A stretch of 64,000 bases of DNA, from NCBI RefSeq assembly GCF_024139115.2, contig NC_085141.1, positions 34,478,120-34,542,119 on the forward strand, given 5' to 3'. The translations under genes and the position numbers were made by a program. The DNA is from Armigeres subalbatus (taxonomy: Eukaryota; Arthropoda; Insecta; Diptera; Culicidae). The notes beneath the pieces are model-generated. The model was not told the origin of the DNA. It was given only the letters and a program-made list of their open reading frames with translations, and did no database searches. Within the stretch, counting starts at the first letter, position 1. Each line of letters begins with the position of its first letter. Of this stretch, positions 1 to 10,523 are shown piece by piece.

Positions 1-678
1 ATTGCTCCAGAGAAACCTTCCACCCACACCGAATTCCGCAAACCGAAAACTTCTGTGAGTCATCCGTCGATGCAGTCTTCCAATCGATGTCCTTTTTGTG
101 GAGAATTCCAGCATTCAGCATTCAGATGCCAGCGGTTCCTGAAAATGAAAGTGCCTGAACGCTACGAGAAGGTGAAAAAGTGTGGTCTTTGCTTAAACTG
201 TTTCTCATCGTCGCATCTAGTTCGTTTCTGCACGAAAGGTGTCTGCCGACACTGCCAACGAAAGCACCATACTCTTCTGCATTCCGGTGCAACAGAAGGC
301 GGAGCAGCTGCTACGTCGTCACAGATCGGTTCCTCCGTCCCACAAGAACAAACACGAACACAAAGAGCGAATAACCAACAAACACAGCCACACGCCCAGA
401 ACCATGCCACATCAAGTCAAAGCACAGGACCCAACACAAGTTCATTCCCAATCGCAAGCACACTTTCACACCCACATCCCACCACAGATCTTACACCCTT
501 GCATAACACTAACCCACTGCCGGTGAGCATCAATATTCCATCCCGTCAAGTTCTGTTGTCCACCGCCTTGGTGCGCATAACAGACCAATTTGGAAACATG
601 CAGCTTGCAGAGCGCTTCTCGACTCATGCTCCGAATACTGCTTCATCACTCGGAGTCTATGCCAGAAGCTTAAACTAG
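1..678 (+). CDS. gag: Gag C-terminus and start of protease, partial, frame broken
   Basis: The frame is open from base 1, so the true start is upstream. It encodes two cysteine-rich knuckle blocks, CPFCGEFQHSAFRCQRF followed by CGLCLNCFSSSHLVRFC and CRHCQRKHH. These are the nucleic-acid-binding CCHC/CCCH-type fingers at the end of BEL/Pao Gag. A Pro/Thr/Ser/Gln-rich linker follows, then the first strands of the retropepsin fold (VLLSTALVRITDQFG). After that the frame runs into unrelated residues and a TAG at 676-678. The protease active-site LLDS motif is readable in the next frame from about base 602, so a single-base indel near 600 separates Gag from Pol. It could be a programmed shift, but the break falls inside a conserved domain, so mutation or sequencing error is more likely. 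Confidence 0.85.
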   Translation: MAPEKPSTHTEFRKPKTSVSHPSMQSSNRCPFCGEFQHSAFRCQRFLKMKVPERYEKVKKCGLCLNCFSSSHLVRFCTKGVCRHCQRKHHTLLHSGATEGGAAATSSQIGSSVPQEQTRTQRANNQQTQPHAQNHATSSQSTGPNTSSFPIASTLSHPHPTTDLTPLHNTNPLPVSINIPSRQVLLSTALVRITDQFGNMQLAERFSTHAPNTASSLGVYARSLN

Positions 679-3600
679 TAGGATTGCCTGATCACCTGTC
701 TATAGTCGGTATTGGGGGTACTTCTACGAAATCATCAAGAACGGTGAGCGCAACCGTAATGCCGCGGTCGCTGAAAATCTCCTCCTATGCGGAGCACATT
801 CAGCTACATGTCCTTCCCAAGCTGACATCCGATTTGCCGACCGAATACGTAAATGTGCAGCACTTGGCGATTCCAGAGCACCTGATGTTGGCGGATCCTA
901 CGTTCTTTGAGCCTGGATCAATCGATATGATCATCGGTGCTGAGTATTATTACGATTTACTGGGGGGAGGCAAGATCAAACTATGCGACGGTGGACCCAC
1001 TCTTCATGAAACCGTTTTTGGATGGGTTGTCTCTGGCCGTGTACCTGGATCATCTCCAGTAGCACAACGAACCCATTCTCACCCTATCACTTCTCCTGAT
1101 CTCAACGATCTGCTCACCAAATTTTGGGAGCTCGAGTCTTGCCACGCTGGAGGCACGTTGTCCGTGGAAGAATCAGCGTGTGAAGAAATATTCGAACGAA
1201 CTACCATCCGCAATGAAGTTGGTAGATTCGTAGTCACTCTACCAAAGAAGGAAGCTGTCATTCAAAGATTGGGTGACTCCAAGGCTAACGCTTTAAAGCG
1301 ATTCCATGGACTAGAGCGTCGGTTTTCAACACACAGTGCTTTGAAAGAGGCGTATTTCGACTTCATCGAGGAATACAAGTCCATGGGCCATATGGAAGAA
1401 GTACTAGAAGGAGAAGAACCTGTCTACTATTTGCCACATCACGCTGTATTGAAGCCTGACAGCACCACCACAAAACTCCGGGTCGTATTCGACGCTTCAT
1501 GCCGCACGACAACAGGAATCTCCCTAAATGATGGGTTGATGGTGGGTCCAGTTGTCCAGGATGATCTGCACACCATTGCCTTACGCTTCCGGTTTTGGAA
1601 ACATGCACTCGTTGCAGACGTGGCAAAAATGTATAGGATGGTAGGCGTTTGCCGTGCGGATCAGTTACTCCAGTGCATCCTTTGGAGATCGTGCCCGGAT
1701 GAACCCGTCAAATCGTACAAGTTGACCACAGTCACTTATGGAACTAGCGCCGCACCTTACCTTGCAACAAAGTGTCTGCAACGCTTAGGAAGTGAAGGCG
1801 AAACAACACATCCTGTCGCCGCAAAGACTGTCAAGAAGGACTTTTACGTCGACGACTTATTAACCGGAACAGATAAACTGGACGAAGGGAAGGCTCTTGT
1901 AGCTGATTTAATAGATCTGACAAACTCAGCCGGCTTAATTTTGCGAAAATGGAGCTCCAGCAGCGATGAGTTGCTTTCTGACGTTCCTATTGGGCTTCGG
2001 GATGAGCGGACTTCTTTCGAACTGGACTCGTCAACTTCTGCAGTAAAAACGCTTGGTTTGATTTGGGAGCCAGCAGCCGACATCTTCCGACTCACCATAC
2101 CAAACCTTGGATCGGAGGCAAGTATTACCAAGAGAACCGTATTGTCAGAGCTAGCAAAGATTTTCGACCCACTCGGGTTGATTGGTCCGGTAGTTGTACA
2201 AGCAAAAATTTTCCTGCAAACTTTATGGAAGCAGAAATGTGACTGGGACGATTCGCTACCGGAGGAGCTACAGAGGATCTGGACCGAATTTCGAAGGAAT
2301 CTCATGGCATTGGATACTCTCACCGTACCCCGTTGGGTGTCATTCTCCAACGATCTTGCCACGGTAGAGTTGCATGGGTTCTGTGACGCATCAAATGCCG
2401 CTTATGGTGCCTGTCTCTATCTTCGATGTATCACTAGCGATGGTACAATAACTGCTCGGCTTATCACCGCCAAGTCAAGGGTTGCACCACTGGAAGACCT
2501 GAAGCGGAAAAAGAAAGTCCTATCAACACCCCGACTCGAACTTTCCGCAGCTCTTTTATTGAGCCATCTATACGAAAAGGTCCGCCATAGCGTTCAGATT
2601 ACGTTCCAACCGTTCTTTTGGACAGACTCTACAATCGTCAAGTATTGGCTGGCTTCTCCACCATCTCGCTGGCAAATCTTCGTTGCAAATCGTGTTTCGG
2701 AGATCCAGCACATTACTAGCAGCGGCGTATGGAACCATGTTGCTGGTGCAAATAATCCCGCAGATATTATCTCGCGTGGAATGACTCCCGCACAGTTAAA
2801 ATACGAAACGTTGTGGTTTGAAGGCCCACTCTGGTTGCGGCAGGATCGTGCAATGTGGCCCAGCTGTACAGTCCCTCTACCAGACATCGAACAATCCCTT
2901 TTAGAAGAACGATCAACTGTTGCGCTGCCAGCTCGAGCGAAATCGCCAAGCGAATTATTCGCTCTTCGGTCTTCGTTCACTGATCTCGTTAGATTAGTTG
3001 CATACATCCGTCGATTCGTTCACAACTGTTCACCAAACAACCTCGCCAGCAAACGTTCAGGGACAATCAAGCTGCAGGAGCTGAACGAAGCGACTGAAGT
3101 ATTAGTTCGCCTAGCCCAGGGGGATAGCTTTCCCGAAGAAGTAGCAGCTTTGTCTCGCAGTCGAGAAGTAAAAACTTCGTCCAAGATTCATGCGCTCAAT
3201 CCTATTATGGTTGGAAAAACGATTCGAGTTGGCGGCCGGCTTGTTCATGCACCTATCCCGGAGAGTCGCAAACATCCGATGATTTTACATCATCGTCATC
3301 CGTTTACCAAATTAGTCGTGGAACACTACCACCGTAAACTTTTCCACGCTGGTCAGCAGCTACTCGTAGCTTCCGTCAGAGAAAAATTCTGGCCCACAAA
3401 CGCACGCGATGTGGCTCGTACCGTCTGCCACAAGTGTGTAACATGCTTCCGGAACAAGCCAACTGTACACGAGCAACTGATGGCCGATCTTCCGTCCGTT
3501 CGAGTCAACCCAGCAGCCGTTTTTCTGAAGGTTGGTGTAGATTTGTGTGGTCCATTCTACATCAAATATCCAGTTCGTCGCAGCACACCAGTGAAATGTT

Positions 3601-4463
3601 TCGTGGCGATATTTGTATGTCTGGCAACGAAAGCCGTTCACATGGAGGTTGTAGCGGATTTGTCGACGCAAGCTTTCCTTTCTGCTTTCAAGCGATTCGT
3701 TGCGGTTCGTGGAAAACCGCATGTGGTCATGTGCGACAATGCCACCAATTTCGTAGGGGCCAACAGAGAATTGGAAGAGTTGCGCCTCCAGTTCCTAGAC
3801 CAGCAGTTTCAGCATACCGTAGTTCGTACAGCAGCCGAGGATGAAGGAATTCAATTCGACTTCATTCCGGCCCGTTCGCCAAATTTTGGCGGATTATGGG
3901 AGGCTGCGGTAAAATCGTTTAAGTGCCACTTTCGTAAGGTCGTTGGGAACCAGCAGCTAAGCTACGACGGGCTACATACTATAGTTCAGCAAATCGCGGC
4001 GATTTTGAATTCACGCCCGCTAACTCCTCTCACTAGCGACCCCAACGATTACGCTGCACTGACCCCAGGACACTTCCTCGTAGGAAGACCTCTGACGGCA
4101 ATTCCGGAACCCGATCTCCAGGAGATACCGGAAAATCGCTTATACGCTTGGCAGCAATCACAAGATTTCGTGCAAAAGCTTTGGCAAAAGTGGAAGACCC
4201 AATATCTTTCGGACCTGCACAACAGGACCAAATGGACCAAAAAGCGCAACAACATCAAGATCGACACTATGGTTTTAGTCAAGGAGGATAACCTACCTCC
4301 ACTAAAATGGAAATTGGGACGAGTGGCAGAAATCTACACCGGTTCGGATGGAAACGTCCGAGTAGTGGACGTTCGTACCAAAGATGGGATGTTCAAGAGA
4401 GCCATTTCCAAAATATGCGTTCTACCAATTAGGGATAACGCACCCACAGACGAAGAGCAATAA
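603..4463 (+). CDS. pol: BEL/Pao Pol polyprotein: protease, RT, RNase H, integrase
   Basis: This frame is open from about 603 to the TAA at 4461-4463. Residues are numbered from base 684. The order is: the protease remainder with the conserved downstream block (GAEYYYDLLGGG, FGWVVSGRV); reverse transcriptase with first catalytic Asp 312 (VADVAKMY) and the YVDD box at 388-391 (bases 1845-1856); RNase H beginning at HGFCDASNAAYGA; an HHCC zinc finger (HYHRKLFHAG, CHKCVTC); and the integrase core with D953 (GVDLCGPF), D1018 (MCDNATNFVG) and E1073 (FGGLWEAAVKSFK). The C-terminal domain (ALTPGHFLVGRPL to FKRAISKICVLPI) is typical of BEL/Pao integrases. All catalytic residues I looked for are present, so apart from the break near 600 the protein looks functional. 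There is no own ATG; it would be made as a Gag-Pol product. Confidence 0.93.
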   Translation, partial: ACRALLDSCSEYCFITRSLCQKLKLVGLPDHLSIVGIGGTSTKSSRTVSATVMPRSLKISSYAEHIQLHVLPKLTSDLPTEYVNVQHLAIPEHLMLADPTFFEPGSIDMIIGAEYYYDLLGGGKIKLCDGGPTLHETVFGWVVSGRVPGSSPVAQRTHSHPITSPDLNDLLTKFWELESCHAGGTLSVEESACEEIFERTTIRNEVGRFVVTLPKKEAVIQRLGDSKANALKRFHGLERRFSTHSALKEAYFDFIEEYKSMGHMEEVLEGEEPVYYLPHHAVLKPDSTTTKLRVVFDASCRTTTGISLNDGLMVGPVVQDDLHTIALRFRFWKHALVADVAKMYRMVGVCRADQLLQCILWRSCPDEPVKSYKLTTVTYGTSAAPYLATKCLQRLGSEGETTHPVAAKTVKKDFYVDDLLTGTDKLDEGKALVADLIDLTNSAGLILRKWSSSSDELLSDVPIGLRDERTSFELDSSTSAVKTLGLIWEPAADIFRLTIPNLGSEASITKRTVLSELAKIFDPLGLIGPVVVQAKIFLQTLWKQKCDWDDSLPEELQRIWTEFRRNLMALDTLTVPRWVSFSNDLATVELHGFCDASNAAYGACLYLRCITSDGTITARLITAKSRVAPLEDLKRKKKVLSTPRLELSAALLLSHLYEKVRHSVQITFQPFFWTDSTIVKYWLASPPSRWQIFVANRVSEIQHITSSGVWNHVAGANNPADIISRGMTPAQLKYETLWFEGPLWLRQDRAMWPSCTVPLPDIEQSLLEERSTVALPARAKSPSELFALRSSFTDLVRLVAYIRRFVHNCSPNNLASKRSGTIKLQELNEATEVLVRLAQGDSFPEEVAALSRSREVKTSSKIHALNPIMVGKTIRVGGRLVHAPIPESRKHPMILHHRHPFTKLVVEHYHRKLFHAGQQLLVASVREKFWPTNARDVARTVCHKCVTCFRNKPTVHEQLMADLPSVRVNPAAVFLKVGVDLCGPFYIKYPVRRSTPVKCFVAIFVCLATKAVHMEVVADLSTQAFLSAFKRFVAVRGKPHVVMCDNATNFVGANRELEELRLQFLDQQFQHTVVRTAAEDEGIQFDFIPARSPNFGGLWEAAVKSFKCHFRKVVGNQQLSYDGLHTIVQQIAAILNSRPLTPLTSDPNDYAALTPGHFLVGRPLTAIPEPDLQEIPENRLYAWQQSQDFVQKLWQKWKTQYLSDLHNRTKWTKKRNNIKIDTMVLVKEDNLPPLKWKLGRVAEIYTGSDGNVRVVDVRTKDGMFKRAISKICVLPIRDNAPTDEEQ

Positions 4464-5493
4464 ACTCTTCCATCAATGGTGCCCCAGCACCGCGGAGGTC
4501 TTCTTAATGAGGGCCTCCGCTTTCCAGTTAAGTGTTTGTATTTTATTATGTTTCAAAAAGGAATGTTCATCTCCCATAGCCACCCGTCGGTTCCCTTCAG
4601 GGACACCGGCCATCTGGAAGACGACGTTCTATTCTCTGGTCCACGCTGTTCCATTCCGTCAATCATCATCTTTGGGTTTCAAGTTATCGTCAAGCATGCT
4701 TCATTTCTGATGTCGTTCGTCCTGCAATCAAAAAATCGTTGTGACGTCAATTCGTTCCGTTAAGAAATAATTACTATCGTCGAAGGTCATAGCACTCCAG
4801 CTCCAACAAATTCTCACCGAGCATGTGGTACCCTTGTTCGGCATCGCTGCAAACGTAATCGACGAGTCATCCACAGGGCCTGATCAACCCGATCGGAGGG
4901 CAAGTCATCACCGTCGCAGCTTCGTAGTAGACCGCTTGTTCAATTGGGGCGAAGATTCCATCATCGTCATCAGTGCGTAGGGCACTCCCGGGGGTCACCT
5001 GGCGTGGTGGCCTCCGTTCCAGGGGCGATTGATGTCAGCATTCAGCACCAGAGGACGAACGATCTCGATAACTTAATCGCAACCACCCCGGTGGCGATAT
5101 GTGTCAGCACTCTGCATCTGTAGACGACGGAAAAATGGACAGCTTAACGCAAACACTCCTGAATAAGAAGCCATCGTTAGATCCTATCGAGGAAACGGGT
5201 AATTTGTACGTAGCACCATAGCAGCAAACAACACTCCACGGAAACGAAAGCACAAACTATTCATCCACGAAGTCGTCGTTGTCATCACTTGCTGTACAGC
5301 AACATCAGAATTATAGTTCATCGACCGTCGCCTCTCTGGCTACGGTTAGCAGCAATTGTTAGTATATAAGAATTTGCAAATCAAAACAAACCTCAAATAT
5401 GTAGTAAAAGGCATTAATATAATGCAACAGTGTCAGTCGAAATAGTTACCCTAGCATTAGATTGAAATCCCTATGATTTCAAGGCGGCCGGCA
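4464..5493 (+). other. 3' untranslated region of the BEL/Pao element
   Basis: About 1 kb between the pol stop and the LTR without a convincing reading frame or env homology. An imperfect tandem duplication of roughly 70 bp lies at about 5022-5160. Both units contain a GGCGAT...TGTCAGCA...CAGC block and end near CGCAA(A/C)CAC. The final bases AAGGCGGCCGGC just before the LTR occupy the place of the plus-strand priming site. Confidence 0.6.
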
Positions 5494-5833
5494 TGTTTAG
5501 TACTAGATAGGCCACTTTAACTGGCAACACAGACATGTTCCACAACACCGAAACAATATTAGTCTCCCTTATACATCTCGTATCAATATTGCTATTGCAC
5601 ATTCTCTAACGATAGGTACCGATCGACCGCGGTCGGCTATTATCGCGCATAAAATCACCACACTGACCCTTGTGTATCGTACTATATACACAGGGCAGTA
5701 AGTCAGTTAGCTATCGACATCGACCGTGCGCGCATGTACACCACGAATAAAGCTGTTCGGGCAATTTCATAGAAAGCAATAAAAGTGTAGTTATTGGAAA
5801 GTACTACGTTAAAAATAAAGTGTTGTTCCTACA
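5494..5833 (+). repeat. 3' LTR of the BEL/Pao element
   Basis: The LTR is bounded by TGTTTAG at the left and TTCCTACA at the right, giving the usual TG...CA ends and a length of 340 bp. It contains AATAAA signals at 5746, 5778 and 5814, plus a TATA-like box and an arthropod initiator. The 5' LTR is outside the window, so the ends are inferred from signals and position rather than from comparison of two LTRs. Confidence 0.65.
5684..5708 (+). promoter_or_regulatory. Candidate LTR core promoter
   Basis: TATATA at 5684-5689 is followed after 13 bases by TCAGTT at 5703-5708, a match to the arthropod initiator. Position within the LTR and upstream of three AATAAA signals fits the U3/R boundary. 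The TATA-to-initiator spacing is a little short, so the initiator may act alone. Confidence 0.4.
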
Positions 5834-6149
5834 TTAACGTCGCGCGTGTTCCGTTTGATATGCGAATTCCAACCGACATCCGAACTAGGGTCTCTCCAAC
5901 GGCACCGGTAAGAACAGGTACTATGAATTGAAACATCGTTTTCGTATTATCTTTTAAATTTATAGAATTCAACATTGCCATCAATCTGAAGAGTGATAAC
6001 CTGTGATAACCATTTTCGCTCATTTCGATTGCTACTGAAAGTTGGTTTGCTCGTTTTCTTTCATACCCTAGCCTTTTCGTGCTAATTGCGTATGAAAATT
6101 CGTTTTTTCACGAAAAATTCTTTTGAACTTGAATTTTTTTTTTTTAAGT
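5834..6149. other. Spacer, no gene seen
   Basis: AT-rich sequence with short chance reading frames only; it ends in a T-rich run at 6130-6146. Confidence 0.5.
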
Positions 6150-6362
6150 TTATAGTAAAGATTTATGGTCCGGTTTAGGATGTTTTCGAAGATAGAAACG
6201 GTCTCGGCGTACTGGGCATAGTGTATACTTGTACTTGCCATACAAGGTATATACTTTGCAATGGCGGGCATGGGAAAGCTCCCAATTGATGACTGAAAAC
6301 AATCCAATAGAAGTTGAAAGCAGGCCAAGTTCCAATTGGAATGTAGAGCCATTGAAGAAGAC
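6150..6362 (+). repeat. 3' half of a Feilai-like SINE or related retroposon
   Basis: The body (GGCGTACTGGGCATAGTG, then GGCAGGCAT-like and CCCAATTGATGACTG blocks) ends in GTAGAGCCATTGAAGAAGA. It resembles the tail of tRNA-derived mosquito SINEs that end in GAA repeats. The same terminal block (GGCCAAGTTCC, GGAATGTAGAGCCATT, GAAGAAG) recurs at 51070-51117. The tRNA-like head is missing, so the copy is 5' truncated. Confidence 0.5.
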
Positions 6363-6529
6363 AGTAGATTTTTCGAAATTCACCTGGGAAATGAATGTCG
6401 GAAAATTCTGCGAAATTAATACAATTTTCTCGAAGTTTTCATAATTTATTCGAGAAATGTTTAACAATTTTATGAAATAAAACCCAAATTTATCCACCAC
6501 TGGTGATTTTGGTAAATACATCCCAAATA

Positions 6530-7271
6530 GGGTGGTCTAACAGGTTATACGAAATCGGTATTACCGGTCAATTTTGAGTACCGAAAATGCCGGTATTATT
6601 GACGGAAAATACCGGTATTTTCGGTATTTAACATGTTGCTGTCAGTATAAAAAATCTCGAATAGTGTTCAGCAACATGTATCAGACTCAAAAACTAACAA
6701 GAATTGAATGCGCGCATGAATGAACCTTTGCACAAGTAAGCATCATTGAAGACGTTCAGCAAAAATCGATTATCATTGTGATCGTCATCTTACATGATGC
6801 TCCGTTCTCTTAGGCATCTGTCAAATTGCCAATGATTTTTTCTTCAACGAACATCAATCTACATCGTCAAGAATCGTCGAAATTGTGAAAAAGGTATGTT
6901 TTGAGTATGTGAAAAAGGTATGTGGTGAGTTCTCCGTTAGAGAACACTCAACACATATCTTTTTCACAATTTCAACGATTCTCGACGATGTAGATAATGT
7001 TCGTTGAAGTAAAAAGTCATTGTGTAAAATGTTTTGCTGCAAAAATATGTCCGTTCTGAATTCGCTGATACCAACCAAGACATGCTGGAATAGTATGTTA
7101 TGTCTACTTGAATTTCCTTTTTCCCAGCCCAACAAGCAATGACTTTGACGTTTAAAATTTGTCAAAAATATATTGTTTTTCACCCAAAAGTCAAAATAAA
7201 AAGATTTTTTACATTTCAGAATTTTTTACAAATACCGGTATTTTACCGGTATTACCGATATTGACACCACC
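6530..7271. mobile_element. MITE with CGGTATT-rich inverted ends
   Basis: The left end starts GGGTGGTCTAAC and soon carries ATCGGTATTACCGGT. The right end reads, on the opposite strand, GGTGGTGTCAATATCGG then TAATACCGGTAAAATACCGG. Iterated CCGGTATT motifs at both ends (6553-6630 and 7232-7262) are typical of some hAT-like non-autonomous elements. No transposase frame is visible. I could not find a convincing target duplication, so the outer limits are approximate. Confidence 0.6.
6842..7009. repeat. Long hairpin inside the MITE
   Basis: Arms of about 60 bases, CTTCAACGAACATCAATCTA... on the left and ...TAGATAATGTTCGTTGAAG on the right, pair almost perfectly across a loop of about 45 bases. 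The loop contains a second small palindrome, TTCTCCGTTAGAGAA. The structure lies in the centre of the CGGTATT element. Confidence 0.85.
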
Positions 7272-7444
7272 ATCGTAATCTCTTATTCTCTCTGGATGGT
7301 AGAAAATGCGAAGTAAACAAAAATATGCACGTTCCACGACAACGTGATGCCAGATGGTATTATTGATAATTTCTTTTTAATTAAGTTGAGAAGATATATT
7401 CACTCATCCAAATTCCTTCCAAACACTTAGAAACAATATTTTTT

Positions 7445-7637
7445 CACTTGTCATAAGACGAGTTTGTACAATCCCATTGAATTCCACCACTTAATTGTAT
7501 CTTGACAGATACGTATTTCGACCTCAACAGTTGAAAACAGATCGTCAACAGAAAATTAGTTGAGGTCGAAATACGTATCTGTTACAATTAAGTGGTGGAA
7601 TTCAATGGGATTGTACAAACTCGGCTTATGACAAGTG
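7445..7637. repeat. Fold-back repeat, about 80-bp arms
   Basis: The left arm CACTTGTCATAAGACGAG... to CGACCTCAAC is repeated in inverse orientation as GTTGAGGTCG... to CTTATGACAAGTG, with a spacer of about 30 bases. A single diverged arm of the same sequence occurs at 46330-46400 (AGTGGTGGAATT, GGGATTGTACAAACTCG). It is therefore a dispersed family in a palindromic arrangement here. Confidence 0.85.
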
Positions 7638-8540
7638 AAGACATTCCACTAAAAAGCTCAAACTAATTTTCTTAACAATATTTTTTCACTTTTTGAAATC
7701 ATGATAGCATCAACGTTTTATTATCAATCTTAATCCTGCAGTTTCCCAACAGTATAAATCATTAGTTTTCTATGCAGTGAGCTGGGAATCGGGTCCATAG
7801 GCCCAAGTAATGATTTATGTATTTGTATTCGTATCCATGTATTTTTTCTTCAAAAACAAAATATCCGACTAGGAACGTTTCTGTGTCAAATGAAATCTGT
7901 TGCTCTCGAATTGGTCATGTCCTTCTATATGAAACGTGTAAAAAAGTACACGTGCTTCACACATACACACACACGCACAGGCAGTAGACATTTACTCAGT
8001 TTTCCGAGCTGAGAAAATTGATATACACTATGTGTGATTTTTTTGGAATATCTACGGAACATTCGTTAGAGATTTTTCCACACATTTTTCATTATTCTCA
8101 TGACAAATTATTCCCAATCCACGAACATTTTTTTGGAAGTCCCAGTGGTAATTTTTACGAATTTATGCTTCTATAGTCTCTATTCGAAATCTTTCCAAAT
8201 TTCTGCTAGTATTTTTTTGAAATTGCCTCTAAAACTTATTCATCATTTTCAACGGAAAATTTTTTAGAATTTCCTCACAAAAGCCCTTGAAGTTTTCTTA
8301 GGAAATTTTTCGAAATTTTCTCTGGAAATTGTTTGGATTTTTTACGGAAATACTACTCACGAAAAATATGTTGAACAGAAAATTCGAAAGCATAGGTATA
8401 ACCCTGCTTCAATTCATCTTAAATTATAAACGAGGTTAACACTTTGTCTGCAATCCGAATACTTTGTTTTGAGTCATTGAGCATTGATCTAGTATTAGTA
8501 TTAGTTGCAACCTTATTAGTTTCGCCGAAACGCCATGTTC
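7638..8540. other. AT-rich intergenic stretch with degenerate repeats
   Basis: No gene. At 7940-8040 there is a CA-rich segment followed by ACTCAGTTTTCCGAGCTGAG, a relic of the interspersed repeat seen better at 20203 and 20710. From about 8070 to 8370 are many degenerate GGAAATTTTC/GGAATTTCC words resembling the 24-bp satellite at 34.6 kb in decayed form. Confidence 0.45.
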
Positions 8541-8549
8541 AGTCATAAT

Positions 8550-9720
8550 CTACCTCAGCTTATTTCTTTTCGTTAAATCGTACGCTGCTTTGAAATCAAT
8601 GTACAGATCATGTTGAGCCTGTAAGATGTACTCCCGGAATTTATCAAGGCTCATCCGAGGAAGGACTCCCCAACCGATCTCAGGGCAAGTCTGTTGCGAA
8701 TAGAGTATTCTCTCTGAAGTTGGCACACTATAGTCCGTTCCATTTCTTATAGACCGGGCATATGAGGCCATTCATCCAGTTAGTAGGCAATTCTTCATTC
8801 TCCCATATTTTTGAGTTAATCTAAAAGGGCATCTAAAAGACTTTAGATTTGTAACTCCTAAGATAAGCGATCCGTCGCGCAGCACGTGGGCAAGTGTCGC
8901 CAATAGGATATTGACAGGTGTGTTTGCGGAGATTATTACGTGCGAAACAGGTACTGCTGATCGTCATCTTTAAAGCATCTGCGATAAAAAAAGCTGTTAT
9001 GGGCCGCTCCTAACATGGAGGACACACCAGAGATGAGCAAATCTCCTCTTCCCTAAGGTTGCCCTTACCCCGACCGGCACCACGGGGAGGTCGGTAAAGG
9101 AGTTTCTGGACCGTGAAATGGACCGCGATTAAAAAAAATATTTTATTCCCTAAAAACTTTCATAGAAATATTTTTTGGAATTTCCACACTAATATTCCTT
9201 GGAATCTCCATGTTTTGCCTTTCTCGTCCAACTAAGTTGTACCAGAAAACTACACTGTGTCAAAAAATTGGTTCGTACATTGATGGTTCGGATATAACCA
9301 TTTATGAATCATAATCAATTAATCAAACAAAGGTCACACTTGTTTCAGGAAAAATAACGAATAACGACTCCCCTAGTTCGTAAATGTTGCCGCTTAATGT
9401 TGATTGCAGTTATCCGTTCGCCGAGCTTCTGGCTGTATTCAGCATTTACTCCTTCCGCTGACAATCGCTCGATATTGTATCGCATCGTTCGCTGTGATCT
9501 TTCGTTGGATCGCTGTGATCTTTCGTTGGATTGACAACCGTGATCGAATTTTACTAACAACGAGGTAGTGATCAGAGTCAATGTTCGGACCTCTGAATTC
9601 ATGTTCTCTGGATCTATGCCATCGGACTCTTGAATAGTGGCACTCCAACATTCTACAAGTCACGAGCCAGTTGATTCACTCGTCCAGATTTATTTAGTGT
9701 CCTGACATTCCAGGTATCGA
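8550..9720 (-). pseudogene. LINE endonuclease/RT fragments
   Basis: Three separate pieces of one protein are readable on the minus strand. WNVRTLNK is the first strand of an APE-type endonuclease. SDHYLVVSK is its last catalytic motif, with the SDH triad in place. LYIDFKAAYD is the RT palm motif with the first catalytic Asp. Everything between has been deleted or scrambled; the piece near 9480-9540 also shows a short tandem duplication (two copies of CGCTGTGATCTTTCGTTGGAT). The RTE-like call is based on similarity to the better copy at 55.6-57.9 kb. Confidence 0.65.
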
Positions 9721-9971
9721 GTTTCCAATCATAGTCCTTATTTCGTTGCCGGGTCGGTTGCCAAAAATAACGTTTTCTTTTTCTTCTATCTTCATTTTTC
9801 GTGGTATTTGAGAGGCTTCATTAGGCTACCTTACCGGGGTCGCGTTACCTACATCGCGCTATAGTGCGGCTGCCATCTTAGGTATAGCTGACACGATACA
9901 GCGTTTCGTATATCAGCATACCAGGCAGACGCTGTTTGAGCACCTCCTCCTGGTGGACAGACGCTCGGGAC

Positions 9972-10523
9972 CAGGGTTGTTAACGTTAATCAACGATTAA
10001 CGCCGATGACGTTAATTTTTCGAAAATTTAACGTCAACGGCGTTGCGTTGAATGTTTTGAAAATAAACGTTAACGTCAATGAAAAGCGTTGAATCAACGT
10101 CAACGCCAACGTTGATTCCATCGTTGATTTTTTCAAGAAGCGATGTATCGTCGGAAGCGTTGTCATGGTGAAAGTTTCGGGATGCAAAACCAAACCAAAC
10201 TTGTACTTTGTCACTAAAAAGCTGCTCGAGGTACGGAAGTGAAACTGCCGGGTACTGCCGATATCGACATAGCAAAAATAGTTCATTTATTAGTACAAGA
10301 ATGTAATTTTGTACATTATGTGAATATTGTGAGGATGCTTTACTAAGGATTCTGTTAATCAACGGGATAATTAACGCGAAAAGTTAACGTTATTAACGAA
10401 TTTCGTTAACGTTAACGTTAACCAGAGCATTTAGCGAGCCATCGAAGTTTGCGTTGAACGTTAAAATTAACGTCAACGATTCAACGTAACGCCGTTAAAC
10501 GTTGATTAACGTTAACAACCTTG
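9972..10523. mobile_element. Non-autonomous hAT-type element, 552 bp
   Basis: The ends CAGGGTTGTTAACGTTAATC and, on the other strand, CAAGGTTGTTAACGTTAATC form terminal inverted repeats of about 24 bp. The element is flanked by a perfect 8-bp direct repeat CTCGGGAC at 9964-9971 and 10524-10531, the length made by hAT transposases. The interior contains many further GTTAACGTT words. No transposase frame is convincing. It sits inside the 5' region of the LINE relic, whose sequence resumes correctly on the right side. Confidence 0.92.

Larger units (their letters stand above)
1..5833 (+). mobile_element. BEL/Pao LTR retrotransposon, 5' part outside window
   Basis: Gag zinc knuckles, aspartic protease, reverse transcriptase, RNase H and integrase follow in the order typical of BEL/Pao elements, and a 340-bp LTR-like sequence closes the unit. 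The left LTR and most of gag lie before base 1. The element is nearly intact over pol but carries a one-base frame break near position 600, inside the protease. The bases after the LTR (TTAAC) would be the right half of a target duplication, which cannot be tested without the left end. The family call rests on the protein motifs. No env-like reading frame is visible between pol and the LTR. Confidence 0.9.

Noticed and set aside
4464..5493. env-like gene in the BEL/Pao element
   Set aside because: No frame of useful length and no signal peptide or membrane segment.
6530..7271. Target duplication of the CGGTATT MITE
   Set aside because: Flanks (CCCAAATA and ATCGTAAT) do not match, so the limits remain approximate.
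10012..10362. hAT transposase fragment, minus strand
   Set aside because: The 116-codon frame is made partly from GTTAAC repeats and shows no BED finger or RNase H-like motif.
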